A DNA stretch of 6,721 nucleotides from Actinomycetota bacterium (GCA_019348575.1 JAHWJE010000089.1:1-6721); one strand, 5' to 3'; shown: positions 1 through 5,752, numbered from the stretch's first letter. The notes: generated from the sequence alone by a model not told the origin. Numbers and translations are program-made.

Positions 1-207
1 ACCCCGCCCCTGCTCATCGCATCCCGTCGAGGATGTTCAACTCCGGATCCACGTGTTGAGGATGACGATCTCCTCGGCCTCGGCCATGAGGTCGACGAGC
101 AGGTGGTAATCGAGGTGCTTGTGGACCCGGACGATCCCGGCGAGCGCGCCGCTGCCGGTTCGAACCGCGGCCGGCGGGCGGCAGGAGCCGTGCCACGCTG
201 ACGTGCG
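1..207. other. left-edge region without a supportable gene
   Basis: No complete gene can be defended here. On the minus strand one frame ending at a TGA at 37-39 has strongly GC-biased third positions. Its last residues, around VHKHLDYHLLVDL and AEEIVILNTW, look protein-like rather than Arg-rich shadow. However, the frame has no ATG or GTG start between the MFS gene and the ATG at 85-87, which would leave only 16 residues. It may be the tail of a decayed gene or chance. A minus-strand ATG at 15-17 could start a gene running off the left edge, but 17 bases are too few to judge. The rest probably carries the MFS gene's promoter; a degenerate -10-like CACGCT at 194-199 sits 8 nt before its ATG. 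Confidence 0.3.
156..167. promoter_or_regulatory. 12-bp perfect palindrome upstream of MFS gene
   Basis: CGGTTCGAACCG is its own reverse complement and lies about 40 bp before the MFS start codon. Its size and place would suit an operator for a dimeric repressor of the exporter gene. No regulator gene is visible in the window, and a single palindrome can arise by chance, so the operator role is inference. Confidence 0.25.
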
Positions 208-1500
208 ATGCCCGACCGGCGACAGCTCCTGCGCGTACTGCGCCACCGCGACTTCCGCCTGCTCTGGGTCGCCAACTCGGCGAGCGTCGTCGGCGATCGC
301 ATCGTCACCGTCGCGCTCGCGCTCTTCGTGATCGAGCTGACGGGCAGCGCGACCGACCTCGGGATCGTCCTGGCGGCCTACACCGTGCCGCTGGTCTTCT
401 TCCTGCTCGTCGGCGGCGTGCTCGCCGACCGGCTGCCGCGCCACCTCGTCGTCGTCGTGACAGACCTCGTGCGCTTCGCCCTGCACGCGCTGCTCGCGCT
501 GCTGATCCTCACCGCCGAGGTCCGCATCTGGCAGCTCGTCGCGATCGGCGTCGTGTTCGGAGCGGCGGAGGCGTTCTACCGCCCGGCGGCGACCGGCCTG
601 CTCCCGCAGACCGTGCCCGAGGACGAGATCCAGGAGGCCAACGCGGCGACGACGATGTTCGCCAACCTCGCCGAGTTCGCCGGCCCGGCGCTGGCGACGG
701 CGCTCGTGCTCGGCGTCGGCCCGGCGGCGGCGTTCGCGCTCGACGCGGCGACGTTCCTCGTCAGCGCGCTGCTGCTCGTCCGCGTGCGCCCGCGCGAGCG
801 CGGCGCCCCCGTCGGCGCCCCGACCTCCTCGCCGCCGGCGTCGGTGCTCGGCGACGTCCGCGCCGGCTTTGCCGAGGTGCGCTCGCGCGCGTGGGTCTGG
901 GCGACGCTGGCGGCGTTCTGCATCGCGCTCTTCTGCGCGCTGGCGCCCCTCTTCGTCGTCGGCCCGCTCGTCGCCGTCGAGCAGTACGGCGACATCGCGA
1001 TCTTCGGCTTCGTCTTGGCGTCGTTCGGGGCAGGGACGATCGCGGGCTCGCTCACCGCCCTGCGCTGGCGCCCGCGCTACCCGATGCGCCGGGCGATGAC
1101 GCTCGTCCTGCTGTGGCCGGCGGCGATCGCGATGTACGCGGCCGGCGCGCCGCTGCCCCTCGTCGTGCCGGCGATGGCCGTGGCCGGCGCCGGCGTCGCG
1201 CTGTTCGACGTCTGGTGGCTGACGGCGCTCGCCGAGCGGATCCCGCCCGACAGGCTCTCGCGCGTGACGTCCTACGACTGGGCGGTCTCGCTCGGGCTCG
1301 TGCCGCTGGGCTACGTGCTGGCGGGCCCGGCGGCCGCTGCGCTCGGCGCGACGCAGGTGCTGCTCGGCGGTGCGATCCTCGCCTTCGTGGTGCTGGCGCT
1401 GGGGTCGCTGCCGCGCGAGACGCGGATGCTCGAGCGGCGCGACCACGAGGCGACGGCGTTCGCGATCGCGGAACGGCACCCGCGCATGCCGCCGGCGTGA
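208..1500 (+). CDS. MFS transporter, MFS_3 / EntS-like exporter family
   Basis: This 430-residue integral membrane protein has the length and hydrophobic profile of a 12-helix major facilitator. The N-terminus (RHRDFRLLWVAN, residues 12-23) is typical of the MFS_3 group, which includes the enterobactin exporter EntS and many actinobacterial drug or siderophore efflux proteins. The MFS loop 2-3 motif is clear as GGVLADRLPRH (69-79). The family block around residues 121-146 (EAFYRPA, then LLPQTVPEDE) follows. A hydrophilic Pro/Ala-rich loop at about 193-215 separates the two six-helix halves, and a charged cytoplasmic tail follows residue 402. The ATG at 208 is chosen because it places the RDFRLLW helix at the usual distance from the N-terminus; no good Shine-Dalgarno precedes it. 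The gene stands alone and converges on plsC with a 22-bp gap. The substrate cannot be told from sequence; proton-driven export is the family expectation. Confidence 0.9.
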   Translation: MPDRRQLLRVLRHRDFRLLWVANSASVVGDRIVTVALALFVIELTGSATDLGIVLAAYTVPLVFFLLVGGVLADRLPRHLVVVVTDLVRFALHALLALLILTAEVRIWQLVAIGVVFGAAEAFYRPAATGLLPQTVPEDEIQEANAATTMFANLAEFAGPALATALVLGVGPAAAFALDAATFLVSALLLVRVRPRERGAPVGAPTSSPPASVLGDVRAGFAEVRSRAWVWATLAAFCIALFCALAPLFVVGPLVAVEQYGDIAIFGFVLASFGAGTIAGSLTALRWRPRYPMRRAMTLVLLWPAAIAMYAAGAPLPLVVPAMAVAGAGVALFDVWWLTALAERIPPDRLSRVTSYDWAVSLGLVPLGYVLAGPAAAALGATQVLLGGAILAFVVLALGSLPRETRMLERRDHEATAFAIAERHPRMPPA

Positions 1501-1516
1501 GGGGCGCAGCGCCGGT
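1491..1516. terminator. possible hairpin between convergent MFS and plsC genes
   Basis: Arms at 1492-1497 (CCGGCG) and 1510-1515 (CGCCGG) pair perfectly, and G-U wobbles at each end could extend the stem to 8 bp around a 10-nt loop. It overlaps the MFS stop codon and lies in the 22-bp gap to the plsC stop, where a two-way terminator would be useful. There is no T-run on either side, so it may be only GC-rich chance pairing. Confidence 0.25.
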
Positions 1517-1522
1517 CTGCGG

Positions 1523-2326
1523 CTACGCGGGCGCGGCGTGCTTCTTGCCGCGTCGCTCGGTGCGGCGCTGCTCGCGCAGGCGCTGCAGCACGCCCTTGCG
1601 CCCGAGCGTCTCCAGCCCCGAGTAGAGGACCTTGATCTCGCCGAAGATCTCCTCGGCGACGGCCATCTGCTGGTCGCGGGTCGGATCCTCGACGCGCTCC
1701 CAGCGAATCGGGTCGCCGTACTGGACGGTGACCTTCGGAAACTGCCCGCGGCGCCAGTTGCGCACCTTCGCCGAGCCGTGGATCGCGACCGGCACGACCG
1801 CAGCGCCGGTCTGCAGCGCGAGCTTGCCGATGCCCGGCTTGGGCCGGTCGGAGAGCTTGCCGTCGCGCGAGCGCGTGCCCTCGCAGTACATCGCGACGGT
1901 ACCGCCGCGCTCGAGGATCGTGCGGGCGGTGATGAACGCCTCCTCGTCGCGATGGCCGCGGCGCAGCGGAAAGACGCCGCCGTGCGAGTAGACGTACTGC
2001 AGCGGTGGCTGGAAGAGCTGCGACTTGGCCATGAATCGGACCTTGCGGCGGATGAACGCGCCGAGGAAGAAGTGGTCCATGAACGAGCCGTGGTTGGGAG
2101 CGAGGATCACAGGGCCGCTCTGCGGCACCTTCTCGCTGGAGATCGTGCGCATGCGAAAGAACGCCAGCGCCCACAGGCCGGTGAGGACCCGCACGACCTC
2201 GTAGGCGAAGTCCGGCTCCTTCGTGCGCGAGCGCTCGTGGAAGGCGGCGAAGTGCTCGGCGGGACGCTCGTCACGCCCGCCGCTGCCCATTGCCGCCAGC
2301 TGCTCGCTGCGCTTCAACCCGCCCAT
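1523..2326 (-). CDS. plsC: 1-acyl-sn-glycerol-3-phosphate acyltransferase family (PlsC/LPLAT)
   Basis: The predicted product (267 aa) transfers an acyl chain to a lysophospholipid, most likely lysophosphatidic acid to phosphatidic acid, at the cytoplasmic membrane face. All four LPLAT blocks are present: the catalytic HX4D motif NHGSFMD (78-84, His79/Asp84), block II with GGVFPLRR (116-123), the glycerol-phosphate-binding EGTRS (149-153) and the block IV sequence VVPVAI (177-182). A moderately hydrophobic stretch at about 47-58 could anchor it. The C-terminal 25 residues are highly basic. The ATG at 2326 is preferred over Met13 because TAAGGT ends only 6 nt upstream, fitting a leaderless start. 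It lies 9 nt downstream of the glpK stop on the same strand, which suggests a link between glycerol phosphorylation and glycerolipid synthesis. Many actinobacteria have several PlsC paralogs, so the exact acceptor is uncertain. Confidence 0.9.
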   Translation of the reverse strand: MGGLKRSEQLAAMGSGGRDERPAEHFAAFHERSRTKEPDFAYEVVRVLTGLWALAFFRMRTISSEKVPQSGPVILAPNHGSFMDHFFLGAFIRRKVRFMAKSQLFQPPLQYVYSHGGVFPLRRGHRDEEAFITARTILERGGTVAMYCEGTRSRDGKLSDRPKPGIGKLALQTGAAVVPVAIHGSAKVRNWRRGQFPKVTVQYGDPIRWERVEDPTRDQQMAVAEEIFGEIKVLYSGLETLGRKGVLQRLREQRRTERRGKKHAAPA

Positions 2327-2332
2327 AGCGGA

Positions 2333-2338
2333 ACCTTA
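2333..2338 (-). promoter_or_regulatory. -10 box TAAGGT for plsC
   Basis: On the minus strand TAAGGT ends 6 nt before the plsC ATG, so a transcript would begin at or next to the start codon. The first three bases are also the TAA stop codon of glpK. No clear -35 element was seen. plsC could thus have its own promoter as well as readthrough from glpK. Confidence 0.5.
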
Positions 2339-3823
2339 CCCGCGCGCCCAGCCTCCGGCACGCTGGACGGCGCGCTGCCACTGCTGCATCAGCCCCGCGC
2401 GTTCGTCCTCGCCCATCTGCGGCTCGTAGCGCGCGCCGCTCGCGTCGCGGCGCGCGACGTCGTCCTGCGTCCAGGCGCCGACGCCGACGCCCGCCAGCAG
2501 CGCCGCGCCGAGCGCCGTCGTCTCGGCGAGCTCGGCGACCGCGACGGGCACACCGAGCACGTCGGCCTGAAACTGCATGAGCCAGCGGTTGGCGGTCGCG
2601 CCGCCGTCGGCGCGCAGCTCGGCGAGCGGCTGCCCGGAGGCCGCCTCCATCGCCCGCACCGCGTCGACGGTCTGGTAGGCGATCGCCTCGAGCGCCGCGC
2701 GCGCGACGTGCGCGCGCGTGCTGCCGCGCGTGAGCCCGACGATCGTCCCGCGCGCATACGGATCCCAGTGCGGCGAGCCCAGCCCCGTCAGCGCGGGCAC
2801 GAACAGCACGCCGTCGTTGGAGTCCAGCGACGCGGCGAGCTGCTCGGTCTCGGCCGCGGCCTCGATGATCCCGAGCCCGTCGCGCAGCCACTGCACGGCT
2901 GCGCCGGTGACGAAGATCGCGGCCTCCAATGCGTAGATCGTGCGCCGGCCGATCCCCCAGGCGACGGTGGCAAGCAGCCCGGGTGGCGCGGTCGGCGCGC
3001 TCTCGCCCGAGTTCAGCAGCACGAAGGAGCCGGTCCCGTACGTGTTCTTGCCGAGGCCCGGCTCGAGGCAGCCCTGGCCGTAGAGCGCCGCCTGCTGATC
3101 GCCGGCGATGCCGCTCACCGGCACGCCGTCGTGGCCGGTGCCCAGCGCGCCGTCGCGCAGCGTGCCGAACTCGCCGATGCTCGGCAGCACCTCGGGCAGT
3201 GCCGCGCGCGGGACGTCGCCGATCAGCGCCAGCAGCTCGTCGTCCCAGTCGCCGCGTTCGATGTCGTAGAGCATCGTGCGCGAGGCGTTCGTGACGTCGG
3301 TGCGGTGCTCGCCGGTGAGCTTGTAGACGAGCCACGCGTCGATCGTCCCGAACACCGCGCGGCCGCTTTCGGCCTGCTCGCGCAGCCCGTCGACGTTCTC
3401 GAGCATCCACTCGATCTTCGTCGCGCTGAAGTACGGGTCGAGCACGAGGCCGCTGCGCGTGCGCACGAGCGGCTCGTGGCCGGCGGCGCGCAGCTCGTCG
3501 CAGCGCGCGGCGGTGCGACGGTCCTGCCAGACGAGCGCGTGGTGCAGCGGCTCGCCGGTCTTCGGGTCCCAGACGCAGACGGTCTCGCGCTGGTTGGTGA
3601 TCCCGATCGCTCGCAGGTCGCCGCCGCCGACGCCGGCGTCCTCGAGCGCGTCGAGCGCCACCGCGCGCGTCGTGTCCCAGATCTCGGCGGCGTCGTGCTC
3701 GACCCAGCCGGGCCGCGGGAAGTGCTGGCCGAACTCGCGATAGGCGCGTCCGGCGAGCTGCGCGGCATCGTCGAAGACGAGGCAGGTCGTCCCGGTCGTG
3801 CCCTGGTCGATCGCGAGGATCAC
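2336..3823 (-). CDS. glpK: glycerol kinase
   Basis: GlpK phosphorylates glycerol with ATP to sn-glycerol-3-phosphate in the cytoplasm, feeding glycolysis and phospholipid synthesis. From the chosen GTG the product is 495 aa, normal for the FGGY family. It begins directly with the phosphate-binding block LAIDQGTTGTT (3-13). The substrate-loop NQRET (77-81) and WQDRRT (99-104) follow, then FGGY signature 1 (YFSATKIEWMLEN, 131-143). The catalytic Asp is in GIAGDQQAALYGQ (Asp242). Next come NTYGTGSF (260-267), signature 2 around GLGSPHWDPYARG (347-359) and the C-terminal ATP-site ADGGATAN (405-412). The GTG at 3823 is preferred over upstream TTG/ATG codons because family members start just before this block and TAGCGT ends 7 nt upstream. 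No glpF or glpD is nearby. plsC follows after 9 nt; the glycosyltransferase lies upstream on the same strand. Confidence 0.96.
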   Translation of the reverse strand: MILAIDQGTTGTTCLVFDDAAQLAGRAYREFGQHFPRPGWVEHDAAEIWDTTRAVALDALEDAGVGGGDLRAIGITNQRETVCVWDPKTGEPLHHALVWQDRRTAARCDELRAAGHEPLVRTRSGLVLDPYFSATKIEWMLENVDGLREQAESGRAVFGTIDAWLVYKLTGEHRTDVTNASRTMLYDIERGDWDDELLALIGDVPRAALPEVLPSIGEFGTLRDGALGTGHDGVPVSGIAGDQQAALYGQGCLEPGLGKNTYGTGSFVLLNSGESAPTAPPGLLATVAWGIGRRTIYALEAAIFVTGAAVQWLRDGLGIIEAAAETEQLAASLDSNDGVLFVPALTGLGSPHWDPYARGTIVGLTRGSTRAHVARAALEAIAYQTVDAVRAMEAASGQPLAELRADGGATANRWLMQFQADVLGVPVAVAELAETTALGAALLAGVGVGAWTQDDVARRDASGARYEPQMGEDERAGLMQQWQRAVQRAGGWARG

Positions 3824-3830
3824 GAACCGG

Positions 3831-3836
3831 ACGCTA
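3831..3836 (-). promoter_or_regulatory. -10 box TAGCGT for glpK
   Basis: TAGCGT on the minus strand ends 7 nt before the GTG at 3823, with no Shine-Dalgarno between them. This is the expected layout of a leaderless mRNA and is the main reason for choosing the GTG over the ATG at 3850, which would lie upstream of the inferred transcription start. No recognisable -35 was seen. Confidence 0.5.
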
Positions 3837-3875
3837 CCCGCGCGGCGCATGCGCAACGCGCGAGGCGGGGCCGGC

Positions 3876-3901
3876 CGGGACCGGGAGGATGGACGGTCCC
3901 G
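3876..3901 (-). terminator. 8-bp perfect hairpin between glycosyltransferase and glpK
   Basis: Arms CGGGACCG (3876-3883) and CGGTCCCG (3894-3901) are perfect reverse complements around a 10-nt loop. The hairpin begins 13 bp past the glycosyltransferase stop and ends 40 bp before the glpK -10 box, the right place to end the upstream transcript. It lacks the T-run of a classical intrinsic terminator, as is common in high-GC actinobacteria. It could instead be an operator or attenuator for glpK. Confidence 0.4.
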
Positions 3902-3914
3902 CGGGGCCGCCGGC

Positions 3915-4598
3915 CTACCGGCGGCTCGCGTAGACAGCCAGGAAGTCGGCGAGCTGGCGGCCGCGGTGCAGGAAGCCGCGCAGCGTGCGGCCCGTCGCGC
4001 GGTGCGCGAGGTCGAGCGGGATCTCCTCGATCCGAAAGCCCGCGCGCGCGGCGTCGACGGTCATCCCGATCTCCATCCCGAAGCGCGGCGCGAACGGCAC
4101 GACCGTCGCGAACGCGGGGCCGCTGAGCGCGCGCTGCCCGGAGATCGGCGCCTGCAGGTCAAGCCCGGTGAGCTTGCGGATCGCCTTGTGCGCGAAGCCG
4201 ATCGCGAAGCCGAAGCCGCCGCCGACGCGGCTTGCGAAGACGGCGACGGCAAGATCGCAGCGCCCGTCGCGAACCGCCTGCGCGAGCGCCGGCAGCTGCC
4301 CGGCGCTCTGCGCGAGATCGCCGTCGACGAGCACGAAGACCGGCGGGTCGGGCTCGAGCGCGCGGCTGAGGACGCGGCGCGCGGCGAGCGTCGCCGCCCC
4401 GCCCTTGCCGATCGACCGTTCGCTGCGCACGACCTCCGCGCCTCCCTGCGCGGCGACCGCGGCGGTGGCGTCGGTCGATCCGTCGTCGGCGACGAGCACC
4501 CGCGCGCCGGGAAAGGCCGCCGCCAGGGCGGCGAGCGTCTCGCCGAGCCGGTCGGCCTCGTCGTGCGCGGTGACGATCACGATCGTGTCGGCGTCCAT
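3915..4598 (-). CDS. family 2 glycosyltransferase (GT-A fold), substrate unknown
   Basis: The 227-residue product is a compact GT-A domain that should transfer a sugar from a nucleotide-sugar donor. The nucleotide-binding start TIVIVTAHDEADRL (5-18) is followed by VADDGSTD (36-43), the conserved acidic block of GT2 enzymes. LVDGDL (90-95, Asp92/Asp94) is the likely metal-binding DXD. The C-terminal part (SGQRALSG at 153-160, FGMEIGM at 173-179, then HRATGRTLRGFLHRGRQ at 199-215) resembles dolichol-/polyprenyl-phosphate-type GT2 proteins. No membrane segment is visible, so it is probably cytoplasmic or peripheral. The ATG at 4598 is chosen over an upstream in-frame ATG at 4676 because the family starts here and the longer form would overlap the biotin carrier gene. 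A degenerate -10 (TAGCCG) ends 5 nt upstream. The gene is first in the minus-strand block and divergent from the carrier gene. Confidence 0.85.
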   Translation of the reverse strand: MDADTIVIVTAHDEADRLGETLAALAAAFPGARVLVADDGSTDATAAVAAQGGAEVVRSERSIGKGGAATLAARRVLSRALEPDPPVFVLVDGDLAQSAGQLPALAQAVRDGRCDLAVAVFASRVGGGFGFAIGFAHKAIRKLTGLDLQAPISGQRALSGPAFATVVPFAPRFGMEIGMTVDAARAGFRIEEIPLDLAHRATGRTLRGFLHRGRQLADFLAVYASRR

Positions 4599-4607
4599 CC
4601 CGGCGGC

Positions 4608-4613
4608 TACTCT
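4608..4613 (+). promoter_or_regulatory. candidate -10 box TACTCT for the biotin carrier gene
   Basis: TACTCT fits TANNNT and lies in the 57-bp divergent spacer. It would start transcription near 4620 and give a leader of roughly 35 nt that includes the Shine-Dalgarno. No -35 match was seen. It overlaps the region expected to drive the glycosyltransferase on the other strand, so the two genes may compete for or share control. Confidence 0.35.
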
Positions 4614-4644
4614 GGCAGACGCTGCCGTGCCCGGATGCGCGAAC

Positions 4645-4653
4645 GAGGAGGAG
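4645..4653 (+). promoter_or_regulatory. strong Shine-Dalgarno deciding the carrier gene start
   Basis: GAGGAGGAG ends 2 nt before the GTG at 4656, and its AGGAG core is at 4646-4650, 5 nt from the start. It is the only clear ribosome binding site found in the window. It favours the GTG over the in-frame ATG at 4635, within whose coding sequence it would lie. Confidence 0.65.
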
Positions 4654-4655
4654 TC

Positions 4656-4868
4656 GTGGTTGAAGTCCAGGCCCACATCACGGGCATCGTGTGGAAGATC
4701 GAGTGCAAGGTCGGCGACCAGATCGAGGAGGGCGACACGGTCGTCACGCTCGAGTCGATGAAGATGGAGATGCCCGTCGAGGCCGAGGATCCGGGGGTCG
4801 TCAAGGAGATCCTGTGCGAGGAGGGCCAGCCGGTCGACGAGGGCGATCCCCTCGTGATCCTCGAGTAG
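4656..4868 (+). CDS. free-standing biotin/lipoyl carrier protein (BCCP-like, TB7.3-type)
   Basis: This 70-residue protein is a single biotinyl/lipoyl domain with no linker or enzyme part. The modification site is ESMKMEMP (33-40), with Lys36 predicted to be biotinylated by BirA. The MKM core is typical of biotin rather than lipoyl domains. The two half-repeats of the flattened barrel are visible as VGDQIEEGDTVVTLES (19-34) and EGQPVDEGDPLVILE (56-70), each with its G-D pair. Length and sequence closely match the mycobacterial biotinylated protein TB7.3 (Rv3221c) family as I remember it. Such carriers serve biotin-dependent acyl-CoA carboxylases, but no biotin carboxylase or carboxyltransferase gene is in the window, so its partner is unknown. 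The GTG start is fixed by the adjacent Shine-Dalgarno. A crotonase gene follows after 72 bp on the same strand. Confidence 0.92.
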   Translation: MVEVQAHITGIVWKIECKVGDQIEEGDTVVTLESMKMEMPVEAEDPGVVKEILCEEGQPVDEGDPLVILE

Positions 4869-4895
4869 GCGCCATCGACGCGCCGTAACGGGCCA

Positions 4896-4901
4896 TAGGT
4901 T
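4896..4901 (+). promoter_or_regulatory. upstream copy of TAGGTT, possible second -10
   Basis: TAGGTT here is identical to the hexamer at 4927-4932 next to the crotonase start. It could be a second -10 giving a leader of about 30 nt, or a chance copy. Confidence 0.2.
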
Positions 4902-4926
4902 CAGCGCTAACTGCGCGGCCGGACGC

Positions 4927-4932
4927 TAGGTT
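4927..4932 (+). promoter_or_regulatory. -10 box TAGGTT for the crotonase gene
   Basis: TAGGTT ends 8 nt before the ATG at 4941 and no Shine-Dalgarno intervenes, so a transcript starting there would be leaderless or nearly so. It also argues against an in-frame TTG at 4932, which overlaps the box. No -35 match was seen. Confidence 0.5.
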
Positions 4933-4940
4933 TGCGCCGT

Positions 4941-5726
4941 ATGCCGGGGGAACTGATCATCGATCGACCCGCCGACGGCGTCCTGCGGCTCACGATCTCC
5001 AACCCCGCCAAGCGCAACGCGCTGAACCACGAGATCCTCGCGGCGATCGCCGACGAGGTGTCCTCGCTGCAGGACACGCGCTGCGTGATCCTGACCGGCG
5101 CGAACGGGATCTTCTCGTCGGGCTACGACATCAGCGAGATCGCGCCGGAGGACTTCGCCGAGGAGGCCCAGAAGCTCGTCGCGCATCCGTTCTGCGAGGC
5201 GCTCGCGGCGCTTGACGCGATCGACGTGCCGACGCTCGCGGTGCTCACGGGGCCGGCGATCGGCGGCGGCCTGGAGCTCGCGCTGACGTGCGACCTGCGC
5301 CTGGCGAGCGACCGCATCGAGCTTGGCATGCCGCCCGCGAAGCTCGGCCTGATCTACTCGCACACCGGGCTGCGCCGCTTTCTCGACGCGATCGGCGAGC
5401 CGCGCACGCGCGAGCTGTTCCTGCTCGGCCGCTACATCGACGCGCGGACGGCGCAGTCCTGGGGGCTCGTCAACTGGGTCGTCGAGCGCGACGAGCTCGA
5501 GACGACCGCGCTCGAGCTCGCGACGCAGCTGGCGCACAACTCGCCGCTGTCGATGGCGGGCAACAAGCGCGTGCTGCGCGAGCTGCTGCATGCCCAGGGC
5601 GCGCTCGATCCCGACGTCGAGCGCGAGATGCTCTCCCTGCGCGCCTCGAGCTTTCAGTCGCAGGACCTGCTGGAGGGCGTGGCGGCGTTCACGCAGAAGC
5701 GCGCGCCGAGCTGGAAGGGGCGATAG
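4941..5726 (+). CDS. crotonase-family enzyme (enoyl-CoA hydratase/isomerase-like; methylmalonyl-CoA decarboxylase-like active site)
   Basis: The 261-residue protein has the crotonase fold that acts on acyl-CoA thioesters in the cytoplasm. RNALN (25-29) and FSSGYDISE (58-66) form the CoA and first oxyanion-hole segment; AIGGGLELALTCD (106-118) gives the second oxyanion Gly and one acidic residue, Glu112. The position of the second catalytic Glu of classical hydratases (Glu164 in rat ECH) appears to be Pro132 in PPAKLGLIYSHTG (131-143). That segment carries Tyr139, which lines up with the active-site Tyr140 of E. coli methylmalonyl-CoA decarboxylase ScpB in my by-eye alignment. The C-terminal pattern (SQDLLEGVAAF, then KR.P.W.G) also resembles ScpB. 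A simple hydratase role is therefore doubtful; decarboxylase or another crotonase activity is inference. The ATG at 4941 is set by the -10 box. It follows the biotin carrier gene by 72 bp; xthA starts 44 bp downstream. Confidence 0.88.
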   Translation: MPGELIIDRPADGVLRLTISNPAKRNALNHEILAAIADEVSSLQDTRCVILTGANGIFSSGYDISEIAPEDFAEEAQKLVAHPFCEALAALDAIDVPTLAVLTGPAIGGGLELALTCDLRLASDRIELGMPPAKLGLIYSHTGLRRFLDAIGEPRTRELFLLGRYIDARTAQSWGLVNWVVERDELETTALELATQLAHNSPLSMAGNKRVLRELLHAQGALDPDVEREMLSLRASSFQSQDLLEGVAAFTQKRAPSWKGR

Positions 5727-5752
5727 CGGGTCGCGCAGCGAGGCGACGCGCG

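Noticed and set aside
150..175. GGTTCGAACC resembling a tRNA T-loop
   Set aside because: The T-stem does not pair around the loop and no matching acceptor or anticodon arm could be built, so this is not a tRNA.
1..201. Plus-strand frame open from the left edge to a TGA at 199-201
   Set aside because: Its third codon positions are much less G/C-biased than the opposite strand and no family was recognised; it is probably a shadow.
87..1479. Long minus-strand open frame antisense to the MFS gene
   Set aside because: The part beneath the MFS gene is Arg/Glu/Asp-rich shadow with no motif; only the tail left of 207 looks different and is listed separately.
3824..3856. N-terminal extension of glpK to the ATG at 3850 or TTG at 3856
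   Set aside because: The extra residues precede the normal family start and would lie upstream of the inferred transcription start at the -10 box; no Shine-Dalgarno supports them.
1370..4126. 918-codon open frame on the plus strand, antisense to plsC and glpK
   Set aside because: It is opposite two well-identified genes, is dominated by Arg, Ala, Asp and Glu with no recognisable domain, and is the usual result of few stop codons in very GC-rich DNA.
4599..4676. 26-residue N-terminal extension of the glycosyltransferase to an ATG at 4676
   Set aside because: It would overlap the start of the biotin carrier gene, and the nucleotide-binding strand begins right after the ATG at 4598.
4868..4884. 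Possible terminator after the biotin carrier gene
   Set aside because: GGCGC/GCGCC gives only a 5-bp stem with a 7-nt loop and no T-run, which is expected by chance at this GC content.
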